NCBI GenBank assembly: GCA_049454295.1
Contig: JBMTYG010000146.1
Span: forward strand, 1-6,962
Direction of reading: 5' to 3'
Length of the DNA stretch: 6,962 nt
Source of the DNA: UBA7803 sp049454295
GTDB lineage: Bacteria; Pseudomonadota; Gammaproteobacteria; Pseudomonadales; Azotimanducaceae
Below the pieces are notes generated by a model, which searched no databases, had not been told where the DNA came from, and saw only the letters and a program-made list of their open reading frames with translations. Below, one piece after another: positions 1-6,843 of this stretch; the stretch's first letter is position 1, and each line of letters begins with the position of its first letter. Made by a program: the position numbers and the translations under genes.

Positions 1-705
1 TCCACTCTGAGGACGGGGCGGCGGCGCAGCGGCAGGTGCCGCTGCGGGCATTGGGGCGCTCGTGCGGTCGGCGGCTGCGCGCTCCACATCTTCCTTGGTG
101 ATGCGTCCTCCCGGACCGGTACCACGGACGCTGCCTAGGTCGATATCGAGCTCTCGCGCGAGCTTGCGCGCGATCGGCGAGGAGGGACCGCCGCGCTCTT
201 CAACGGCTGCCGCCGCGGCTTGTACGTCGGCTTCGACGATACGTCCCCCGGGGCCCGTTCCGGTCACCTCGTCCAAGCTGACGCCCAACTCTCCCGCTAG
301 TCGGCGAGCGGCAGGAGAGGACAGCAGTCGGCCGCCTTCGCCACGCGTTGCCTCCGCGGCGACCGGCGCTGGCGCAGGGGAGGCTTGCGCGGCAGGGCTC
401 GCCGGGGAGTCGGCTGCCGCGCTGGTTGCCGAAGCGCCGCTGCTTGCCACGTCTGCGGGCATTGCCTCGTTCGCCGCGTAGATGTAGCCGACGATGTCTC
501 CGGGCTTCATCGTGATGCCCTCGGCGACGACATGACGCACGATGCCATCGAGCTCCGCATCGACGTCGAGGTTCACTTTTTCCGTTTCGAGTCGGTACAG
601 CAGCTGTCCCTGGGTCACAGCGCCGCCGTCGGGGATATACCATTCCTCGACGACGCCCTCGGTCATGTTCATGCCGACTTTGACGAGGTAAATGGGTGTG
701 GGCAT
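1..705 (-). CDS. Dihydrolipoamide acyltransferase (E2) of a 2-oxoacid/acetoin dehydrogenase complex, C-terminus off the window
   Basis: This E2 subunit accepts the acyl group from E1 on a swinging lipoyl arm and transfers it to CoA in the cytoplasm. The reading frame is open for 235 codons from ATG 705 to the left edge, so the gene is partial. Residues 1-80 form a lipoyl domain with the lipoylation motif ETEKV; the modified lysine is K43. Residues 83-118 are an Ala/Pro-rich linker. Two peripheral subunit-binding (E3-binding) domains follow, at about 127-163 and 174-211. Each has an S-P-x-A-R-[RK]-L-A helix and ends in TGTGPGGRI plus an acidic D-V segment. A second Ala/Pro linker (214-235) runs off the window, so the catalytic domain is not visible. 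AAGGA lies 6 bases before the ATG, 49 bp after the acoX stop. It is the fourth gene of the operon. The family is clear, but acoC versus another acyl-specific E2 cannot be decided without the catalytic domain. Confidence 0.93.
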   Translation of the reverse strand, partial: MPTPIYLVKVGMNMTEGVVEEWYIPDGGAVTQGQLLYRLETEKVNLDVDAELDGIVRHVVAEGITMKPGDIVGYIYAANEAMPADVASSGASATSAAADSPASPAAQASPAPAPVAAEATRGEGGRLLSSPAARRLAGELGVSLDEVTGTGPGGRIVEADVQAAAAAVEERGGPSSPIARKLARELDIDLGSVRGTGPGGRITKEDVERAAADRTSAPMPAAAPAAAPPPRPQSG

Positions 706-754
706 GGTAGTTCCTTGATTCTGTCAGTCGTTTCTTAGGAAAAGGGTGTCAGGG

Positions 755-1810
755 TCACTCGTCGGCGTGCGCTTGATCACCCGTCGGCGCGGGTTCTGCA
801 GGCTTCATTCGAGCAAAGAGCCCCTGTCGGGCCGCGCGGCGCAGAGCACGGCGCACGTCGATGACCCAGGGGCCTGAGCGTTCGACACGCATGACCGCGG
901 TCTGTCCCTCGTGCAGTACACGCTCGCGCTCGCCGTCGAAGGCAAGAACCCCGGGACCGGCGACGATGACCGCTTCGCCGAGTCGCGTGCGGCGGTGATC
1001 GCGGACAGCAATGGGTTGGTAGTACCCGGGCGCGATCGGCGCCTCGACGAGAACGCCGCCGGGTCCTAGCTCAAGCCATAGCCCCGCATTGCGGCGGTGG
1101 CGCAGCGGCTCGATAAGACCGCCAATGGCGGTCATGCCCACCGCTGCGGGGTCGGCGCGGGTCAGCAGGGCAGCTGCCAGGTGCTCGGGCGCAAGCAGCG
1201 CGCGGGCTCCGACAAAGCGCTCGCGGGAAAGCACGGCGTCGATCAGCGCGATATCGTCGGCTTCATCGGCGATCGAGATACGCACCAACTTACGCTGCCT
1301 CGCCACCTTGAAAAGTGGCACCTGCCCGGTCGCGACAAGTCCAGCCGCCGCGCCAGCCACGGTCGCTTCGACAAAGCGCGGGAACACGTTGTTGGTGCCG
1401 GTAGAAATAGGCAGCAGGGGAGCATCAGGCCACCGCTTGGCGACAGCCCGGTTGGTGCCATCGCCGCCCAGGGTGATCACGACTGCGCAGCCGAGCTCGC
1501 GCATGGCGGATGCCGCGGTCTCTGTGTCCAGCGCGCTGACCGTGCGCGTGGCGCTGACGGGTGTGCAGGTCACGCCATCGAGCTCGGATTCGAGCAGCGC
1601 GCGTTCGATTGCTCCCGAGACAATGCCGTGCGTGTCGTCCATGTAGGCAACGTGGCGAACGCCAACGGTCGACAGGCCTTTGAGCAGGCGACCCACGATC
1701 GCCTGCTTTTCCTGGTTGTCGAATACCGAAGCGCGCGCAACAAGTCGCCGGACATCTTTGCCCGATGCCGGGTTCGCAATGATGCCGACGATGCCGCGCG
1801 GGTCGGTCAT
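755..1810 (-). CDS. acoX: AcoX-like ATP-NAD kinase family protein
   Basis: This 351-residue protein belongs to the ATP-NAD kinase/AcoX group, which shares a fold with NAD kinases and diacylglycerol-kinase-like enzymes. AcoX is known from acetoin catabolic operons, but its biochemical role is not established. The sequence shows an N-terminal IIANPASGKD segment (residues 10-19), the nucleotide-binding GGDGTNR motif at 115-121, STGTNNVFP at 136-144 in place of the usual NAD-kinase loop, and FDGERE near 291-296, like the DGE element of lipid kinases. The frame runs open upstream to an ATG at 2110, but that extension lies inside the E1 beta gene and is Arg/Ser-rich shadow sequence. The start at 1810 is preferred because GAGG, overlapping the E1 beta stop, sits 6 bases before it. 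Only 7 bp separate the two genes, so translation is probably coupled. No membrane segment or signal peptide is seen. Family assignment is strong; catalytic activity is unproven. Confidence 0.88.
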   Translation of the reverse strand: MTDPRGIVGIIANPASGKDVRRLVARASVFDNQEKQAIVGRLLKGLSTVGVRHVAYMDDTHGIVSGAIERALLESELDGVTCTPVSATRTVSALDTETAASAMRELGCAVVITLGGDGTNRAVAKRWPDAPLLPISTGTNNVFPRFVEATVAGAAAGLVATGQVPLFKVARQRKLVRISIADEADDIALIDAVLSRERFVGARALLAPEHLAAALLTRADPAAVGMTAIGGLIEPLRHRRNAGLWLELGPGGVLVEAPIAPGYYQPIAVRDHRRTRLGEAVIVAGPGVLAFDGERERVLHEGQTAVMRVERSGPWVIDVRRALRRAARQGLFARMKPAEPAPTGDQAHADE

Positions 1811-1817
1811 GGTTGCC

Positions 1818-2816
1818 TCAGAGCCCGAGCTGCTGCTTGACTGCCGCGACAATGCGGTCGGCATTTGGCACGTACTGCGTCTCGAGCGCTGGGCTGTACG
1901 GCACCGGAGAGAACGGGGCGCCCACACGGGCGATCGGCGCGTCGAGATAATCAAAGGCAAGCTCCTGAAGCTGTGCCGCGATCTCGCCGCCAAGGCCGCC
2001 GAAACGTACCGCCTCGTGCACGATGAGTGCGCGATGCGTGCGCTTGACCGACTCCACCACAGTGGCGGCATCGAACGGTTGCAGCGTACGCGGGTCGATA
2101 ACTTCGACATCCAGCCCGAAAGCCTTGAGCTGTTCCGCCGCCTTCAGCGCTTCGTGCACCATGCGTCCGAGCGCGATCATGGTGTAGTTGCTGCCGGGGC
2201 GCACGATGTTTGCCTTGCCGAGCGGAATCTCGTAGACCTCGGTCGGCACATCGCCCTGCATGGCGAGCGACATTTTGTTCAGCACTACGATGACCGGATT
2301 GTCATCCCGCGCTGCGGCGATGATGAGCCCCTTGGCGTCGTAGGGCGTGCTGGGCATGACCACCTTGAGCCCCGGGACGTGGCAGACCCAGGCTTCAAGG
2401 CTTTGGGAATGCTGTGCCGCCAGGCTGGCGCCCGCGCCCGCCATGGTCAGCATGGTCACCGGCAGTTTTGCCGCGCCGCCGAACATGTAGCGCATTTTCG
2501 CCAGCTGGTTTGCGATCTCGTCCATGCACTCACCCATGAAGTCCATGAACATCAGGTCAACGATCGGGCGGCACCCGGTCGCCGCGGCGCCCACGCCGAG
2601 ACCGACGATACCCTCTTCGGAAATCGGCGAATCATAAATGCGCTCAGGTCCGAACTCGCCGAGGAGCCCGTTGTAATAGCCATACACGCTGCCGGCGCCG
2701 GCGACGTCCTCGCCGATCACGAACGAGTTGTCGAATTCCTTCAACACCGCGCGCACGCCATCGGTAATGGCAGCCACGTAGGGCAGACGGCGAGAGGTGG
2801 TTGCTGCTTCAGCCAT
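1818..2816 (-). CDS. acoB: ThDP-dependent 2-oxoacid/acetoin dehydrogenase E1 component, beta subunit
   Basis: This 332-residue beta subunit of a heterotetrameric E1 forms the ThDP active site with the alpha subunit and hands the acyl group to lipoyl-E2. Family features in order are GEDVAGAGSVYG (35-46), YDSPISEEG (61-69) with E67 at the position of the glutamate that activates the ThDP aminopyrimidine, GAAATGCRPIVDLMFMDF (76-93), QHSQSLEAW (135-143) with the active-site-region H136, TPYDAKGL (157-164), DPRTLQPFD (241-249), and a C-terminal transketolase-like domain with EAVRFGGLGGEIAA (268-281) and PFSPVPYSPALE (301-312). Length is normal for the family. ATG 2816 has AGGA 7 bases upstream. 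It follows the alpha gene by 33 bp and precedes acoX by 7 bp. The symbol rests on similarity to acetoin dehydrogenase beta and the acoX neighbour; pyruvate or branched-chain substrates cannot be excluded. Confidence 0.93.
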   Translation of the reverse strand: MAEAATTSRRLPYVAAITDGVRAVLKEFDNSFVIGEDVAGAGSVYGYYNGLLGEFGPERIYDSPISEEGIVGLGVGAAATGCRPIVDLMFMDFMGECMDEIANQLAKMRYMFGGAAKLPVTMLTMAGAGASLAAQHSQSLEAWVCHVPGLKVVMPSTPYDAKGLIIAAARDDNPVIVVLNKMSLAMQGDVPTEVYEIPLGKANIVRPGSNYTMIALGRMVHEALKAAEQLKAFGLDVEVIDPRTLQPFDAATVVESVKRTHRALIVHEAVRFGGLGGEIAAQLQELAFDYLDAPIARVGAPFSPVPYSPALETQYVPNADRIVAAVKQQLGL

Positions 2817-2849
2817 GATGTATTCCTTTCTTGTTCAAAGCGTTACGCG

Positions 2850-3821
2850 TCAGGCGTAGACGTCCTCGAGGAGCGCGGAGATGTCCGGCATGGGGCTCTC
2901 TTCTGCGAATGCGATCCCAGCCTGAACGTCGTTCATCACCTCGGCATGAACCGCTGCGGCGGCGTCAGCGCTCAGAATGCCCATGTCGGCAAGCCGCGCT
3001 TCCAGCAGCTTGATCGGATCCCGGGTCTTCCAGTACGCCACTTCCTCGTCAGTGCGGTAGGTGAGACCCATGCCGCGCACGCCGACGTGGTCGTAGTAGC
3101 GGTAGGTCTTGCACTCGAGCAGTGTTGGGCCTTCGCCGCGTCGCGCCCGAGCGATGGCGGCACCGGCGGCTTCGTACACGGCGACCGCGTCCATGCCGTC
3201 ACAGATCACGCCCGGCATGCCGTAGCCCGCAGCGCGGTCTGCGATATCGACGATGGCCTGATGATTAGCCTGCGAGGTGTACTCGCCGTAGCCGTTGTTT
3301 TCGCACACAAACACGATCGGCAGTTTGTACAGCCCGGCCATGTTCGCGGCTTCGTGGAATGCACCTTCGTTGCTGGCGCCGTCGCCGAAGAACGTGCACG
3401 CCACGTTCGTGGTCTTGCGGAACTTGTTGGAGAAAGCGGCACCGACGGCGATCGGCGGACCACCGCCAACGATACCGTTCGCGCCGAGCATGCCAAGCTC
3501 CATGCTGGAGATGTGCATGCTGCCACCCTTGCCCTTGCAGTAGCCGGTCGAGCGACCGTAGAGCTCTGCAAACATTCGATCGAACGCGCCGCCCTTCGCG
3601 ATCAGATGACCGTGTCCGCGGTGCGTGCTGGTGATCCAGTCCTGGTTCGAAAGGTGAACCATCACGCCGGAAGCAACAGCCTCCTGGCCGACATAGAGAT
3701 GCAGCGCTCCCGGGATCTTGCCGTTCTCCATCAGCTTGCCGGCGGTTTCCTCGAACAAACGGATGCGCACCATGCGCCGATGAATGTCGAGCAGGGTCTC
3801 GTTCGAAATCTGGATGGTCAC
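2850..3821 (-). CDS. acoA: ThDP-dependent 2-oxoacid/acetoin dehydrogenase E1 component, alpha subunit
   Basis: This 323-residue alpha subunit binds the ThDP diphosphate through Mg2+ and, with the beta subunit, carries out the first step of the complex. The sequence shows the N-terminal helix RRMVRIRLFEE (15-25), YVGQEAVASG (43-52), the histidine-rich HRGHGH stretch (68-73), GKGGSMH (97-103), and the ThDP motif running from G146-D147-G148 to N175-N176. The later active-site loop reads YRYYDHVGVRG (240-250), where many pyruvate-type E1 alphas have a GHS core. The start is GTG at 3821, supported by GGGGAG 6 bases upstream; the first internal ATG (residue 17) would remove a conserved helix. It is the first gene of the minus-strand operon and is divergent from the acyl-CoA synthetase. 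acoA is the best name given the acoX neighbour, but the substrate is inferred. Confidence 0.93.
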   Translation of the reverse strand: MTIQISNETLLDIHRRMVRIRLFEETAGKLMENGKIPGALHLYVGQEAVASGVMVHLSNQDWITSTHRGHGHLIAKGGAFDRMFAELYGRSTGYCKGKGGSMHISSMELGMLGANGIVGGGPPIAVGAAFSNKFRKTTNVACTFFGDGASNEGAFHEAANMAGLYKLPIVFVCENNGYGEYTSQANHQAIVDIADRAAGYGMPGVICDGMDAVAVYEAAGAAIARARRGEGPTLLECKTYRYYDHVGVRGMGLTYRTDEEVAYWKTRDPIKLLEARLADMGILSADAAAAVHAEVMNDVQAGIAFAEESPMPDISALLEDVYA

Positions 3822-3827
3822 GCTGGA

Positions 3828-3833
3828 CTCCCC
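3828..3833 (-). promoter_or_regulatory. Shine-Dalgarno GGGGAG that fixes the GTG start of E1 alpha
   Basis: The minus strand reads GGGGAG followed by a 6-base spacer and GTG at 3821. The strong match and normal spacing support the GTG over the later in-frame ATG. Confidence 0.7.
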
Positions 3834-3850
3834 TACAGTTAACGGGCACC

Positions 3851-3856
3851 TTTATA
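3851..3856 (-). promoter_or_regulatory. Candidate -10 box for the E1 alpha operon in the divergent spacer
   Basis: The 58-bp divergent spacer (3822-3879) must hold the operon promoter unless it lies inside the synthetase gene. On the minus strand TATAAA occurs 29 bases before the GTG, a suitable place for a -10 box. No good -35 match was found 16-18 bases upstream, so an activator-dependent promoter is possible. GTTAAC, a 6-bp palindrome at 3838-3843, lies just downstream. The call is tentative. Confidence 0.3.
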
Positions 3857-3879
3857 GCGGATACAGGGCTTGGGAGGGA

Positions 3880-5409
3880 ATGGAATTGACGACGTTTGCT
3901 GCAGAACTTGCGCGTTCGCGCCCGAATGAGGTGGCGATTCGCGATGAGCGACAGGCACTTGGCTGGGGCGCCGTGGATGAAACGCTGAATCGCGTTGCCA
4001 ATGGGTTGCTCGCGCGGGACCTTGGACCTGCGCATCGGATCGCTGTCTTTGCCGAAAATGCGGTCGAAACCGCCATGGCGAATCTGGGCGGTCTCATTGC
4101 GGGCGCGTCGGTGGTGCCGGTCAATTTCCACCTCACCGCAGACGAGGCGGCGTATATCCTGAGCGATGCTGAGGTGCGCGTACTCTTCGTTGATAGCATT
4201 ACCGCGGCGCGAGGGCTTGAAGCCGCGCGCCAGGCGGGGGTGCCGCTGGTCGTTGGTTGGGGGGAGATTCCCGCCGGGGTCGAATCCTGGTCCGAATGGC
4301 TGGCAGCGCAGAGCCCAGCGGAACCGCCGAATGATCAGCCGCCGCGCCCGAATCTGCTGTATACGTCGGGCACCACAGGTCGTCCAAAAGGAACGCCGCT
4401 ACCACCCACCATGTTTGCAGGCGGGGCGACGGTAAAGGAGCATCTCGAGAATCTGGGCAAGAGTCCGATGGCAGCCTTCGGTCCGCACCTCGTGGTGGGT
4501 CCGATGTATCACACAGGGCCCCTGTCGGGCGCTCGTCTTTTGGCTGCGGGTGTATCGTCCGTGATCCTGGGGCGGTTCGATGCCGAGAAAACTCTCGATG
4601 CCATACAGCGCTATGGCATCGGTAATTCGGTGATGGTGCCAACACACTTCGTACGTATGTTGGCACTGCCTGACGATGTGCGCGCAAAGTACGACATGAG
4701 CTCCCTGCAGCGTGTCAGTCACACGGGCGCCAAGTGTCCGGTAGACGTCAAGCGCGCCATGATCGAATGGTGGGGTCCGGTTTTCGTAGATGCCTACGGG
4801 GCGAGCGAAGTCGGTACCACGTGCATGATCACGTCGGAGGAATGGTTAACTCACCCAGGGTCCGTCGGGCGTTCGGTTCCTCCGTTCGAAGCCATGATTC
4901 TCGATGACGACGGCAACCCGGTACCCGCGGGCCAGGAAGGACGGCTGTTCTTCAAAGATGCCACCGGACGCGGCATTGTCTATCACAACGCGCCGGAGAA
5001 GACCGCAGAGGCGCACATTGCGCCGGGCGTGTTTACGCTCGGCGAGATTGCCTACATGGACGCCGAAGGATATGTCTACATCACCGATCGATTCAGCGAC
5101 ATGGTGGTCTCCGGCGGCGTAAACATCTATCCCGCGGAATCCGAGCAGCTACTGATCCATCATCCGGGCGTGCTCGATGTGGCGTGCATCGGTGTGCCCC
5201 ACACCGAGATGGGTGAGGAGTTGAAGGCGCTCGTCATTCCCCGGGACGCGGCAAATCCACCATCGGCGGCGGAGCTCATTGCCTGGATTCGCGAGCGGCT
5301 GTCCACCTACAAGTGTCCGCGGACGGTGGAGTTCGTCTCCGATCTTGGACGTAACACCATGGGCAAGATCAATAAGCGCAAGCTGCGCGCGCCCTATTGG
5401 CAGTCCTGA
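3880..5409 (+). CDS. Acyl-CoA synthetase / AMP-dependent ligase (ANL superfamily)
   Basis: This 509-residue cytoplasmic ligase would adenylate a carboxylic acid with ATP and transfer the acyl group to CoA. Visible core motifs are the P-loop YTSGTTGRPKG (161-171), PMYHTGPL (208-215), the A5 motif YGASEVG (306-312), EWLTHPGSVGR (321-331), the A7/A8 hinge region YITDRFSDMVVSGGVNIYPAE (400-420), and the A10 lysine K496 in TMGK. The A7 acidic residue is Glu (E389 in TLGEI) where Asp is usual. The frame stays open upstream to an ATG at 3784, but that would overlap the divergent E1 alpha gene; ATG 3880 begins at a typical family N-terminus, with GGGAGGG just upstream although only 1-2 bases away. 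The motif style resembles FadD-like and bile-acid-CoA-ligase-like enzymes, but the substrate is unknown. It is divergent from the dehydrogenase operon and convergent with the P450. Confidence 0.93.
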   Translation: MELTTFAAELARSRPNEVAIRDERQALGWGAVDETLNRVANGLLARDLGPAHRIAVFAENAVETAMANLGGLIAGASVVPVNFHLTADEAAYILSDAEVRVLFVDSITAARGLEAARQAGVPLVVGWGEIPAGVESWSEWLAAQSPAEPPNDQPPRPNLLYTSGTTGRPKGTPLPPTMFAGGATVKEHLENLGKSPMAAFGPHLVVGPMYHTGPLSGARLLAAGVSSVILGRFDAEKTLDAIQRYGIGNSVMVPTHFVRMLALPDDVRAKYDMSSLQRVSHTGAKCPVDVKRAMIEWWGPVFVDAYGASEVGTTCMITSEEWLTHPGSVGRSVPPFEAMILDDDGNPVPAGQEGRLFFKDATGRGIVYHNAPEKTAEAHIAPGVFTLGEIAYMDAEGYVYITDRFSDMVVSGGVNIYPAESEQLLIHHPGVLDVACIGVPHTEMGEELKALVIPRDAANPPSAAELIAWIRERLSTYKCPRTVEFVSDLGRNTMGKINKRKLRAPYWQS

Positions 5410-5433
5410 CGCCGGGTTCGGTCAGCGTTTGTG

Positions 5434-5455
5434 GCGGGGGTCAAGGAGCCCCCGC
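5434..5455. terminator. GC-rich hairpin between convergent synthetase and P450 genes
   Basis: GCGGGGG at 5434-5440 pairs with CCCCCGC at 5449-5455 around an 8-base loop. It sits in the 54-bp gap between two gene ends, where a bidirectional terminator would be expected. Neither side has a T-tract, so a factor-independent terminator is not well supported; it may mainly stabilise mRNA 3' ends. Confidence 0.4.
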
Positions 5456-5463
5456 TCCTCGGC

Positions 5464-6843
5464 TCAGGCTCTACGAAAAGTGACGTGGAGTTGCTTAAGC
5501 CCGCGCAGGATCATCGACGGGTGATGCGAGAAGTCGTTTCGGTCCGCTTCGAAGGCCAGGTCCCGAGTGCGCACGAGCAGCGCGGCGAAGGTCTGCACCA
5601 TTTCCTCGCGCGCCAGATTGGCGCCAATGCAATGGTGAATGCCTGCCCCGAACGCAAGATGCGTGCCCGCATTGCGACGGAAGCAATCGAGCGAGTCGGG
5701 CGCGTCATATTGGGCGGGGTCGCGATTGGCCGCGGCAAAACGCAGCATGATCCGCGCGCCCGCCGGGAGTCGCACCCCGCCGATTTCTGTTTCCCGCTTA
5801 ACCACCCGGAACAGTCCTTGGACCGGGGCTTCGAGGCGCAACACCTCGTTCGCAAAGATGCGTACGCGGGCGAGACCCGATCCGTCGCCTGCGCCTAGGG
5901 CGTCTTTCTCGAGCGAGCGTGTCAGCAACGCGTACTGCTCGGGATTTCGGATCAGCAGTTCCACCCCCGCGGCGAGTGCATTGGTGGTGGTCTCGTTGCC
6001 GGCCACGAGGAATTGCTGCGTGAGTGAAAGCATCTCTGGCACGGTCAGTGCTTGCCCTTCGGTATCACGGGCATGCACCAGATGCGAGAGCAGATCCTCC
6101 CGAGGAGCACTGCGCCTGGCTTCGAGCTCCGCAACGATGAACGCCTGAAACTCGCCGATGAGCCGCGTGCACTCGAGCAGACGCTCGTCGCTGACGAGCA
6201 TGCCGAGCGGTTCTACCGAGGCGTCGGACCAGGTTTTGATGCGTGGCGCCAATTCATGGGGTAGCCCGAGCATGTCCGCAATCACCCGGATCGGCACCGG
6301 GATGGCAAGGCTCGCCACAATGTCGCAGCGACCTTGGTCGATGAATTCGTCGAGGGTGGCGTCTGCGATGGCGCGGATGCGTGCGCCAAGTGCCGCGATG
6401 CTGCGTGGACGGAACGGATCATCTACGAGTTTACGAAACCGCGTGTGCGAGGGAGGGTCGTTCGTCACCAGCGTATTGACGGTGGGGTACAGCGTCCGCC
6501 GAAGCGCCGCCAGTTCGGGCGGCGGCGGCCGCAGGCTGTCCATTGACTGGCTGTCTATGCTCGAGAATACCTCGGTGTTGCGCAGGATCTCGCGCATCAG
6601 CGTGTAGGTAGAGCAGATGTAAAAGCCGAGGCGGGGGTCGAAATAAACGGGCTCCTCATGCAATGCGTGGTGATAGCTATTCGGGCGCTCCAATATCTCA
6701 GCGTCCCGCAGGCTTGCGCGCGCCAGCAGCGCCCGTTTTTCACCCTGACTCAAGTTGGCGATCCCCCTCGTGATTCGCTGTCTTGATGATACCGCGACCG
6801 CATCCACCCCTCGACTACCGCTGATTGACTCTGCCCCGACCAT
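5464..6843 (-). CDS. Cytochrome P450 monooxygenase
   Basis: This soluble bacterial P450 would insert one oxygen atom from O2 into an unidentified substrate, taking electrons from a ferredoxin and reductase that are not in this window. Over 459 codons the sequence shows the C-helix HTRFRKLVDDPF (133-144), the I-helix oxygen-activation motif AGNETTTN (281-288) with E284-T285, the K-helix E333-V-L-R336, and the heme-binding loop FGAGIHHCIG (398-407) with C405 as the heme thiolate ligand. No membrane anchor is present. The first about 30 residues look unlike a P450 N-terminus. ATG 6843 lies inside a tandem repeat and has GAGG directly abutting it, poor spacing. TTG at 6753 (residue 31) with AGGGGG 9 bases upstream is a credible alternative, giving 429 residues. 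The next in-frame ATG, residue 83, is too late. The CYP family and substrate cannot be named from the sequence alone. Confidence 0.93.
   Translation of the reverse strand: MVGAESISGSRGVDAVAVSSRQRITRGIANLSQGEKRALLARASLRDAEILERPNSYHHALHEEPVYFDPRLGFYICSTYTLMREILRNTEVFSSIDSQSMDSLRPPPPELAALRRTLYPTVNTLVTNDPPSHTRFRKLVDDPFRPRSIAALGARIRAIADATLDEFIDQGRCDIVASLAIPVPIRVIADMLGLPHELAPRIKTWSDASVEPLGMLVSDERLLECTRLIGEFQAFIVAELEARRSAPREDLLSHLVHARDTEGQALTVPEMLSLTQQFLVAGNETTTNALAAGVELLIRNPEQYALLTRSLEKDALGAGDGSGLARVRIFANEVLRLEAPVQGLFRVVKRETEIGGVRLPAGARIMLRFAAANRDPAQYDAPDSLDCFRRNAGTHLAFGAGIHHCIGANLAREEMVQTFAALLVRTRDLAFEADRNDFSHHPSMILRGLKQLHVTFRRA
6763..6768 (-). promoter_or_regulatory. Shine-Dalgarno candidate for an alternative TTG start of the P450
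   Basis: The minus strand has AGGGGG, then 9 bases, then TTG at 6753, in frame with the P450 at residue 31. This spacing is better than that at ATG 6843. It suggests the annotated N-terminal 30 residues may be untranslated. Confidence 0.4.
6786..6814 (-). promoter_or_regulatory. Weak sigma70-like promoter candidate for the P450
   Basis: On the minus strand TCGAGG (6809-6814) and TATCAT (6786-6791) are spaced by 17 bases. The -10 box matches the consensus at 5 of 6 positions, the -35 at only 3 of 6. It lies inside the longest P450 frame but upstream of the TTG 6753 alternative, so it only makes sense if the shorter protein is correct. Confidence 0.25.

Noticed and set aside
1811..2110. N-terminal 100-codon extension of the AcoX frame
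   Set aside because: It overlaps the E1 beta gene, is Arg/Ser-rich with no family resemblance, and a well-spaced Shine-Dalgarno supports ATG 1810.
1680..3842. A 720-codon plus-strand open frame antisense to the E1 alpha and E1 beta genes
   Set aside because: It is His/Arg/Val-rich, has no recognisable motif, and mirrors two unmistakable dehydrogenase genes; long antisense frames are common in GC-rich codon usage.
3784..3879. 32-codon upstream extension of the acyl-CoA synthetase
   Set aside because: It would overlap the divergent E1 alpha gene by 38 bp and occupy the only promoter spacer; the family N-terminus begins at ATG 3880.
3265..4131. A 288-codon minus-strand frame spanning the divergent spacer
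   Set aside because: It covers the 3' part of E1 alpha's alternative frame and the start of the synthetase, is Arg-rich and has no motif.
6711..6753. LSQGEKRALLARA near the P450 N-terminus, reminiscent of the start of NRPS condensation modules
   Set aside because: The likeness is only a short amphipathic helix and everything after it is ordinary P450 sequence, so no fusion is supported.
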